Shown: positions 1 to 5,811 of the stretch, piece after piece
Layout: every line of letters starts with the position of its first letter
Numbering within the stretch: the stretch's first letter is position 1
NCBI GenBank assembly: GCA_964554065.1
Contig: CAZKMQ010000023.1
Coordinates: 1 to 12,013, forward strand
Reading direction: 5' to 3'
Origin: CAZKMQ01 sp964554065
GTDB taxonomy: Bacteria > Patescibacteriota > Patescibacteriia > Magasanikbacterales > JBBTQS01
Length of the DNA stretch: 12,013 nucleotides
Position numbers and translations under genes: made by a program
The notes under the pieces: model-generated
What the model was told of the DNA's origin: nothing
The model's input: the letters and a program-made list of their open reading frames with translations, nothing else
Databases searched by the model: none

Positions 1-1018
1 CCACCCCTGCAGCTTCCCAGTCAACCGTGATGTTGGCAGGCTTACTCGATGGCTTGGAATCCGACACTGCTGCTAGCTGACCAGTCTCACTCATCTGAGC
101 AAGACCATTTGGTTTAGCATCGCAGTCAATCTCATCTCTGATCGCAAGCAACTCTTGCTTGAGCTCTACCGCACTTTGGTATCGCTGAGCAGGCTTCTTA
201 GCAATGAGCTTGAGAACCACAGATTCAAGCAGTGGTGGAATCGACGAATCAAACTCTCGTGGAGAACGAGCCGGCTCACCGATCACTTTCATCATGACCG
301 CCAATGCGCTATCACCAGTAAATGGCACCTCGTCGGTAAGCATGCAATATAGCATGATGCCAACAGACCACAGATCACTCCGATGATTCACGTCTTTTCC
401 ATACCCCTGTTCAGGAGACATGTACTCTGGCGTACCACTCACCTTTCCCATCATGGTTTGGTGATCGCGCTCATCTCGCTTGTCTGGGTCAAGGAACTTG
501 GCCAGACCAAAATCAAGAATCTTCGGTGTGCACACGCCACGATGATCAGTAACCATCATAACGTTGGACAACTTCATGTCCCTGTGAACGATATCTTTTG
601 CATGAATTGCATCCAAACCGTCACACACACCAACGAACAGGTCGATCATTTCACCGTAAGTGAACGTACCAACCAGCTCCTCAAGGTCTTTGCCGTCCAA
701 GTACTCCATCACAAGATACACTTCGCCGTCTTCAGTCTGACCATAGTCGACAACGCGTACGCAATTAACATGGCTGACTTGTGCAGCGGTTCGAGCCTCG
801 CGACCCCACACAGCTGCTTCATCCATGTCTTTTCCATGTTTCGATGAAAAATCAGAAGACACAACCTTGATTGCTACATCCATCCCAGTCGAAATTTTGG
901 TACCACGGTACACGACCGCAAGTCCACCCTCTCCAATCTTGGAGTGGATGTTGAACTTGCCGTCAAGCACAGTACCGATACGCCGATCTTGCATCGGCGC
1001 ACCTAGTTGTGTTGTCAT
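1..1018 (-). CDS. Hanks-type Ser/Thr protein kinase (PknB-like), 3' part outside window
   Basis: Reading leftwards from ATG at 1018, the frame stays open for 339 codons to the window edge, so the C-terminus is missing. The protein should transfer phosphate from ATP to Ser/Thr of target proteins. Visible kinase motifs in order: glycine loop GEGGLAVVY (29-37), ATP-binding lysine in VAIK (K51), helix-C glutamate E74, catalytic loop HRDMKLSN (145-152, D147 and N152), metal-binding DFG (169-171), and activation segment GTPEYMSPEQ (195-204) ending in the APE-type glutamate. All key residues are present, so it is probably active. After the catalytic domain (about 22-285) a Ser/Pro/Lys-rich linker begins, as in bacterial kinases that continue into a membrane or sensor region; what follows here is unseen. 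The start is supported by AAGGAGG five bases upstream. The gene looks more GC-rich than the synthetase genes. Substrate unknown. Confidence 0.93.
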   Translation of the reverse strand, partial: MTTQLGAPMQDRRIGTVLDGKFNIHSKIGEGGLAVVYRGTKISTGMDVAIKVVSSDFSSKHGKDMDEAAVWGREARTAAQVSHVNCVRVVDYGQTEDGEVYLVMEYLDGKDLEELVGTFTYGEMIDLFVGVCDGLDAIHAKDIVHRDMKLSNVMMVTDHRGVCTPKILDFGLAKFLDPDKRDERDHQTMMGKVSGTPEYMSPEQGYGKDVNHRSDLWSVGIMLYCMLTDEVPFTGDSALAVMMKVIGEPARSPREFDSSIPPLLESVVLKLIAKKPAQRYQSAVELKQELLAIRDEIDCDAKPNGLAQMSETGQLAAVSDSKPSSKPANITVDWEAAGV

Positions 1019-1020
1019 TA

Positions 1021-1030
1021 CCCCCTCCTT
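1021..1030 (-). promoter_or_regulatory. Strong ribosome binding site of the kinase gene
   Basis: On the minus strand this reads AAGGAGGGGG, then TA and the ATG. The AAGGAGG core lies 5 nt before the start codon, which fixes the kinase start. The neighbouring synthetase genes have no comparable site. Confidence 0.85.
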
Positions 1031-1120
1031 AATTGCGGCATTGACTAACGGTAGCACCACCATGGCGCTAACGATTCCAATGCCTCAATCTATACTAACT
1101 ATATAAAAGATCAAGGGTTT

Positions 1121-1149
1121 ATGCTAGTACAAAAGTATGTTTTTGTCAA
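1121..1149 (-). promoter_or_regulatory. Predicted sigma70-type promoter for the kinase gene, with overlapping dyad
   Basis: On the minus strand a perfect TTGACA (1144-1149) is followed after 17 nt by TAGCAT (1121-1126, 4 of 6 to consensus). Transcription would start near 1114 and leave a leader of roughly 95 nt. An 8-bp dyad, GTTTTTGT (1139-1146) and ACAAAAAC (1156-1163) with a 9-nt spacer, overlaps the -35 hexamer and could be an operator, though both arms are A/T tracts. No protein binding is known. Confidence 0.6.
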
Positions 1150-1269
1150 TATATAACAAAAACCCGTAGCTGATATTAATCTTCTACGTGTTTTATGCGT
1201 GTTTACGAAGAAAGAGAATACATAGTAGACCTTTGCGAACTGTATGAGCTTAGTATTAGTTTATCTGAA

Positions 1270-1399
1270 GAAAATAAAATGCATCGCAGGTACTCATGAG
1301 TTGCTTTGGCATGGTCTACTCAGTTGAGTAGCAAAGCAACGAATGGTAGCGCAGTCCCGCGCTGGCGGGACAAGCGTGCCTGTGATGCATATTATTTTC
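1270..1399 (+). repeat. 130-bp folded element: 24-bp inverted arms enclosing two hairpins
   Basis: Arms 1270-1293 and 1376-1399 pair over 24 positions: 21 Watson-Crick pairs, one A-A mismatch and two G-U pairs if read as plus-strand RNA. In minus-strand RNA those two become A-C mismatches. Inside lies hairpin A: 1300-1308 (GTTGCTTTG) with 1332-1340, a 7-nt one-sided bulge, then CTACTC/GAGTAG closed by AGTT. Hairpin B follows: GTCCCGC (1354-1360) with GCGGGAC (1365-1371), loop GCTG. The whole resembles a three-way-junction RNA. It could instead be a small non-autonomous mobile element, since GAA flanks both ends (1267-1269, 1400-1402). No reading frame or convincing plus-strand promoter was found. 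The intergenic stretch between the kinase promoter and this element (about 1164-1269) shows nothing recognisable. Confidence 0.6.
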
Positions 1400-1404
1400 G
1401 AAAG

Positions 1405-1489
1405 TGCTGGAGAGAGGACTTGAACCTCCACCCCGAAAATCAGGACTAGGCCCTCAACCTAGCGCGTCTACCGATTCCGCCACTCCAGC
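1405..1489 (-). tRNA. tRNA-Leu, anticodon GAG
   Basis: An 85-nt class II tRNA. The acceptor stem GCTGGAG pairs with CTCCAGC and the discriminator is A. The D arm has the TGGCGGAAT..GGTAGACGCG pattern usual for bacterial tRNA-Leu. Anticodon stem CTAGG/CCTAG holds loop TTGAGGG, giving anticodon GAG at 1453-1455, which reads CUC and CUU codons. A long variable arm follows, then the T arm GGAGG-TTCAAGT-CCTCT. CCA is not encoded, so it must be added by a CCA-adding enzyme. It lies 15 nt after the stop of the lipid-kinase-like gene on the same strand with no terminator between, so it may be processed from the end of the synthetase operon transcript. Confidence 0.96.
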
Positions 1490-1504
1490 ATATTTTTCTA
1501 TTTT

Positions 1505-2278
1505 TCAAAAAGAACGATTCCTTCCTGCAATTACTCGTACACGATCTGGCGCTAAGCGCACTTCAACACGCGTCTCTTTACTGCGCTGTCCATCGATGAA
1601 TAACTCGAAAGGTTTTTTCCCATAGACGGTCATGCGGCTAAAAGGCAAAACAGTCAACGGAGCGAACGGATCTTTCCAGAACTTCTTGCGCTTTGATTTT
1701 GACCCATCCATTGGTCGGACAAAAACCTCAAGACCTTGGTCAGCAGGAGTTACTGCGCGACCTCGTGGTTTTTTGCACCAGGGCAAACTACGCAAATTAC
1801 ACACAGCAAGCTCTAAAGCATCACCGGTTGGTCCCATGGCATACTTCCCATCCATGGCCATCCATACTTTGCTCATTGGAATATGCAATTCCGCAATAGC
1901 GTACCTATCGTTGACCTTCAACACATCAAGATCCAGTACACGCCTTGCACTCACCGTTTGGCAGGCTTCAGCACCATACGGAATTCCTAGTTGATGACTC
2001 ATAGCAATGTTGCGTCCAACTGGAATCCAACCAAAGACCATATCCACATCAGCACAACGCGTAAGAACACGACTGAATGTCGTCTCATCACCAACCACTA
2101 TCACTGTCTTTGCGCCATTTCTTGTTTCATCATACAGGATTCCCTTAGGATTGGAAAACTGAGCAAGTTTCACTACTTTGCCTGTAAGCTCAAGGTCTGT
2201 CAAGCGGTTCTCAATACTTTTTATCACGCGTGCGTACGGACCTTTCTTCACAAATGCATCGTACAAATAAATGTACAT
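1505..2278 (-). CDS. Divergent diacylglycerol kinase catalytic-domain (DAGK/YegS-like) protein
   Basis: A 257-residue soluble protein. The fold assignment rests on VVIVVGDETTF-like sequence at 59-68 where the family has the nucleotide-binding GGDGT loop, GWIPVGRNIAMSHQLGIP (83-100) matching the second loop (family form P-x-G-T-x-N-D-x-A-x-x-L-G-I-P), a D-L-D-V-x-K-V-N strand (116-123), and a C-terminal beta region ELFIDGQ..ETRVEVRLAPDRVRVI (225-250) typical of the YegS/DgkB second domain. Family members phosphorylate lipids such as diacylglycerol; the related NAD kinases phosphorylate NAD. The first loop is degenerate: Gly-Asp is kept but the next Gly is Glu, and the second loop lacks the usual Thr and Asp, so activity and substrate are uncertain. 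The start lies 3 nt after the bactofilin stop with no SD, suggesting translational coupling. It ends in TGA. Confidence 0.7.
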   Translation of the reverse strand: MYIYLYDAFVKKGPYARVIKSIENRLTDLELTGKVVKLAQFSNPKGILYDETRNGAKTVIVVGDETTFSRVLTRCADVDMVFGWIPVGRNIAMSHQLGIPYGAEACQTVSARRVLDLDVLKVNDRYAIAELHIPMSKVWMAMDGKYAMGPTGDALELAVCNLRSLPWCKKPRGRAVTPADQGLEVFVRPMDGSKSKRKKFWKDPFAPLTVLPFSRMTVYGKKPFELFIDGQRSKETRVEVRLAPDRVRVIAGRNRSF

Positions 2279-2281
2279 ACG

Positions 2282-2803
2282 CTACGCCGCTACAGTAGCA
2301 CCTTCAATTTCCTGATCCACATCCGGCGTAGTTTGTCGTGTACGTGTTCGTGCTGTTACCTTTGTTGGCTTAGCATTCTTGCCAGCGCCAACATGTGCAC
2401 CAGGCATAGAACACTTACCATGTAGCACTGCTCCACCCTCAACAATAAGCATGGAAGCTTCAACATCTCCAACAACAATAGCTGATGCAGTAAGTTCAAG
2501 GGTTTCTTTAATTTTTACATTACCACTAATCTCACCAGATATCTTCGCGTTTGCAGCCTTTACACTTGCAAGAATCTTAGCACCTTCTTCTACACGCAAA
2601 TCCTTAATTGTCTTAACGTTTCCAGCGACAATTCCCTGCACAACCATGTTACCTTTACTGCTAAAATCTCCTTCAATCTCTACTGACGGCCCAACAATTG
2701 TCTCAATTTCATTTTTTGTTTCCTCGACCGGCGAAGAAAGATCAATTTTTGACTCCAAAAACTCCTCTTTTGCCTTCTCCTCATCTTTAGTTTTTTTGAA
2801 CAT
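2282..2803 (-). CDS. Bactofilin family cytoskeletal protein
   Basis: A 173-residue protein with a central bactofilin (DUF583) domain at about 33-140. It begins ETIVGPSVEIEGDF and continues as short beta-helix turns with regularly spaced glycines and valines (VVQGIVAGNV, ISGEISGNVKI, IVVGDVEASMLIVEGGAVLHG). Flanking tails are disordered: an acidic, lysine-rich N-terminus and a Thr/Arg-rich C-terminus, as usual for bactofilins. These proteins polymerise without nucleotide into filaments or patches, often at the inner membrane, and act as scaffolds for wall enzymes, polar structures or cell shape. No transmembrane segment is seen. The start codon is ATG with no SD; a 78-nt gap separates it from argS upstream. 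Its 3' end nearly touches the lipid-kinase-like gene, so the two are probably made together. Confidence 0.9.
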   Translation of the reverse strand: MFKKTKDEEKAKEEFLESKIDLSSPVEETKNEIETIVGPSVEIEGDFSSKGNMVVQGIVAGNVKTIKDLRVEEGAKILASVKAANAKISGEISGNVKIKETLELTASAIVVGDVEASMLIVEGGAVLHGKCSMPGAHVGAGKNAKPTKVTARTRTRQTTPDVDQEIEGATVAA

Positions 2804-2882
2804 ATTTTGTATTCAATTAGCTTTCAAACAAAAATAGCGTACTCACATGGTACACCAGAATTTAATATGATTGCAAGGGTTT

Positions 2883-4586
2883 CTAAATTTTTTCCAGTAC
2901 TGGCACACCTAACACTTCCATAGCATTTTTCAAAACTGAAAGCGCGCCATCAACCAAAGCTCTGCGTGCTTGGTTCACCTCACCACTATCATCAACAACG
3001 CGGCACTGCTCGTAAAATGTACTTACCTTCTGACACAGCTCAAATGAGTACCGAGCAACATGAGAAGGATCATATTGGAGAGCACCTTGAGTTAGTGAAT
3101 GCTCATACCACAACAAGTGTGCAAGCAACTCATGTTCAATTGGTTCAGATAATTTTGAAAAATCCGTAACATCGGTTGCGCCAGACTTTTCCAAAATTGT
3201 ATGCATTCGCGCGGCAGTGTATTGCAAGTACAAACTACTCATTCCTGTAAGCGCCAGCGCATTATCCATATCAAAAACAATTTTTTGATTACTTCCGACT
3301 GAAACCATTACAAAATGCAGTGCACCCATTGCAATTGCGCTTGCCACTTCATCAATCTGCTCAGAAGACCAATCTTCATGACGTGCACTTACTTCTTTAG
3401 CAGATTTTTCAACTAATGCATTACGCAAATCACGAAAACGAATGACTGTTCCCTTACGCGAACTCATTGCACCCTCTGGCAATGTAACAAAGTCATATCC
3501 AATGTGAATTAGCTCTGTATCAAGTCCAGAAAGTTCAAGCACGCGATACAATTGTTTGAAATATTGATTCTGACGCGAGTCTGTTAACACAACACTTGCA
3601 TCTGCATCAGTATACTGTGCAAGTTTTGCATCAATTAATCCTAAATCTGTTGTGGAATACAATCCTGTGCCATCAGATTTTAAAAGCAACAGCACACCCA
3701 TACCATCTTTTTCAAAATCAGCAATCACAGCGCCTTGAGATTTTTTTGCGACTCCTTGCTCCAACAATTTTTGTACTTTTTCCTTTCCAGCATCCTTTAC
3801 ATCACTTTCAAAAAAATGATGATCAAACTGAATTCCCATTTGTTCATAAACGTCTGCAAACCCATCCAAACTCCACTGACGTGTTTGCTCCCACAACTTG
3901 TACTCCGGTGAACTTTTATCTCCTTCCATTGCAATCAGTACTTTAGAAACCTCTTCTTTAGCTACATCGCCACCATCTTCCATCTTTGCGCTCGCCTGCG
4001 CATACACATCAGCAAGCGCTTCCATTTTATTTTCAGATTCAAGTTTGCCGCCATGAAACTTTTGCAAACCCCAAATACACTTTGCAACATTCATACCCAA
4101 ATCATTTGTAAAATCTATTGGCGCAACAACATGACCTTGTGATTGCAACAACTTTACGAGAGAACTGCCGAGCGCCAAATTCCGCACATGACCAATATGA
4201 ACTTCCTTATGCGTATTAAATCCAGCAAACTCAAAGATATATTCCTTACCACCTTTTGGCTTGTGACCATAACGACCGCCAGATTTTTCAATTTCACTTA
4301 GCAATTCTTTTGCAAGTTTTTCAGTATCCAAATAAAAATTAACATACGGGCCATTAGCCAAGACCTTCTTCACAAGATTAAACTGTGCAACAGAAAGTTC
4401 ATCAGCAATTTCTTTTGCAACTTCAGCAGGTGACTTTTTCTGCTCTTTAGCTAAAGCAAAACAACCATACGCAAAATCACCCATGTCCGCGCGTGGAGGC
4501 TGCACAATCTCATCAGTTGTCACCTTAAAATTAGTCGCAACACTAACACTATCTGCAAGCGTTTCACGAAGATGGAGGAAAACCAT
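2883..4586 (-). CDS. argS: Arginyl-tRNA synthetase
   Basis: A class I synthetase that charges tRNA-Arg in the cytoplasm. With the start chosen here it has 567 residues, close to the usual bacterial length. Order of parts: N-terminal Add-1 domain (about 1-88, with RADMGDFAY and NGPYVNFYL), HIGH motif in HKEVHIGHVRN (H130-H133), catalytic core with IDFTNDLGM and YSTTDLG, KMSKS-loop equivalent MSSRKG (374-379), and the C-terminal DALR anticodon-binding domain (from about 450, with QYTAAR). The sequence before HIGH, FNTHKE, is unlike the N-P-T-G-P common in bacteria. The start is taken as ATG at 4586, one base after the tyrS stop (TAGTATG), which fits translational coupling. An in-frame TTG at 4610 would add eight residues and overlap tyrS, but it has no better ribosome binding site. 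Confidence 0.95.
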   Translation of the reverse strand: MVFLHLRETLADSVSVATNFKVTTDEIVQPPRADMGDFAYGCFALAKEQKKSPAEVAKEIADELSVAQFNLVKKVLANGPYVNFYLDTEKLAKELLSEIEKSGGRYGHKPKGGKEYIFEFAGFNTHKEVHIGHVRNLALGSSLVKLLQSQGHVVAPIDFTNDLGMNVAKCIWGLQKFHGGKLESENKMEALADVYAQASAKMEDGGDVAKEEVSKVLIAMEGDKSSPEYKLWEQTRQWSLDGFADVYEQMGIQFDHHFFESDVKDAGKEKVQKLLEQGVAKKSQGAVIADFEKDGMGVLLLLKSDGTGLYSTTDLGLIDAKLAQYTDADASVVLTDSRQNQYFKQLYRVLELSGLDTELIHIGYDFVTLPEGAMSSRKGTVIRFRDLRNALVEKSAKEVSARHEDWSSEQIDEVASAIAMGALHFVMVSVGSNQKIVFDMDNALALTGMSSLYLQYTAARMHTILEKSGATDVTDFSKLSEPIEHELLAHLLWYEHSLTQGALQYDPSHVARYSFELCQKVSTFYEQCRVVDDSGEVNQARRALVDGALSVLKNAMEVLGVPVLEKI

Positions 4587-4587
4587 A

Positions 4588-5802
4588 CTAAGATTTTTTG
4601 ACACGGACAAAATGTCTCTTGCCCTTTTGTACTACAACACCCTCCTTAGAAATTGAAATTGTTTGATTTATGTCGCTTACTTTCTTACCGCTAACTTGCA
4701 CACCACCTTGCTGCACCACTCGACGAGCCTCGCTCTTGCTTGAAGCAAGTGAACTCTCTACTAGCAAATCAAGTATGCCAATTGATTTTTTCTTAAACTT
4801 AAACTCTGGCATATCATCAGGAACATTTCCCTTCTGAAATGTACTAAGAAAGTTCTTATGAGCAGCATCTGCATCTTTCTTGCTTGAAAACAAAGATGTA
4901 ATCGCAATAGCTAAGCGCAACTTTGCATCTCGCGGATTCATTCCAGACTTTAACTCACTCTCGATGTCTTTAATATCAACCATCGGCACTGTAGTACACA
5001 ACTCAAATCCAGGAACAATCATTGCATCAGTCCAACTCATTACTTTGCCAAACATTTCATCTGCGCTATCACTGAATGCAATCATGTTACCAGTAGTCTT
5101 GCCCATCTTGTCTCCAGAAGTGTCAGTAAGCAACTTTCCTGTTACTACAAATTTCTCTTTACCTTTCAAGCTTTTCATGAGTGTCCTGCCAGCTAGCATA
5201 TTAAAAGTTTGATCATTCCCACCAACTTCTCCATCTACATCCATTGCCACACTGTCATATCCTTGCATTATCGGATACAAGAATTCATGCAAGTACACTG
5301 GCTTACCATCTTTCACGCGCTTTTGGAACATGTCACGCTCAAGAAGTCGCTGAACTGTAAAGTTACTTGCTAGCTCAACTACATCAGCAAAGCTCATTTT
5401 GCCGAGCCACTTGTTATTATACTTTAGTTGAGCAGCATTTTGTCCGCTAAAAGAAATAATCTTGCTGGCCTGTTTCTTATAAGATGTACAATTCTTCTTA
5501 AGTTCAACTGGTGTTAACCGCTTACGTGCAGCTGACTTATCAGTTGGATCACCAATCATTCCAGTAAAATCTCCGATAAGCATAATAATCTTGTGTCCCA
5601 ACTCCTGGAACTGACGCAACTTCAAAAGAGTAATCCCATGCCCAATATGCAAACTTGGGCCAGTTGGGTCATATCCAGTATATAACGTGAGTTGCTTTCC
5701 TTTTTTCAAAGCAGATTCCAAAAAACCACGCGACGGATAAATATTCTCCACCCCGCGCTCAAGCAGTTCTTTAATTTTCTCTTTATCTTTTGAAACAGCC
5801 AT
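4588..5802 (-). CDS. tyrS: Tyrosyl-tRNA synthetase
   Basis: A 404-residue class I synthetase that charges tRNA-Tyr, of normal length. Visible elements: substrate-binding strand YTGYDPTGPSLHIGH (41-55) with the HIGH motif at 52-55, the tyrosine-binding region YPIMQGYDS (176-184), GGNDQTFN (194-201), the KMSKS-loop variant KMGKT (232-236), and a C-terminal S4 RNA-binding domain (about 343-385, SKSEARRVVQQGGVQVSG). NNKWLGKMSF (129-138) suggests the TyrRS subtype with the N-x-x-W-L insert signature. It starts with ATG 9 nt after the valS stop and has no SD, so it is probably translated by coupling or re-initiation in the valS-tyrS-argS message. Confidence 0.96.
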   Translation of the reverse strand: MAVSKDKEKIKELLERGVENIYPSRGFLESALKKGKQLTLYTGYDPTGPSLHIGHGITLLKLRQFQELGHKIIMLIGDFTGMIGDPTDKSAARKRLTPVELKKNCTSYKKQASKIISFSGQNAAQLKYNNKWLGKMSFADVVELASNFTVQRLLERDMFQKRVKDGKPVYLHEFLYPIMQGYDSVAMDVDGEVGGNDQTFNMLAGRTLMKSLKGKEKFVVTGKLLTDTSGDKMGKTTGNMIAFSDSADEMFGKVMSWTDAMIVPGFELCTTVPMVDIKDIESELKSGMNPRDAKLRLAIAITSLFSSKKDADAAHKNFLSTFQKGNVPDDMPEFKFKKKSIGILDLLVESSLASSKSEARRVVQQGGVQVSGKKVSDINQTISISKEGVVVQKGKRHFVRVKKS

Positions 5803-5811
5803 GTCTATAGT

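Noticed and set aside
383..847. 154-codon plus-strand open frame opposite the Ser/Thr kinase
   Set aside because: The minus strand encodes every kinase motif in order; the plus-strand translation has no recognisable domain or ribosome binding site.
1270..1399. The folded element as a simple terminator for the tRNA-Leu transcript
   Set aside because: The arms are about 80 nt apart, the inner hairpins have no T run on the minus strand, and the arm mismatches are worse in that orientation; a T-rich tail after the far arm is present but does not explain the rest.
1490..1507. UGA read as glycine (alternative CPR genetic code)
   Set aside because: The lipid-kinase-like gene ends at UGA at a natural domain end; reading through would run directly into the tRNA gene.
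1404..1625. Plus-strand open frame beginning in the tRNA region
   Set aside because: It runs antisense through the tRNA-Leu and the end of the lipid-kinase-like gene and has no supporting start signal.
2379..2837. 152-codon plus-strand frame opposite bactofilin
   Set aside because: It mirrors the Val/Gly/Thr codons of the bactofilin beta-helix and shows no family signature.
4587..4610. Upstream TTG start for argS
   Set aside because: It adds eight residues overlapping tyrS with no good SD; the ATG one base after the tyrS stop gives a normal ArgRS N-terminus and fits coupling.
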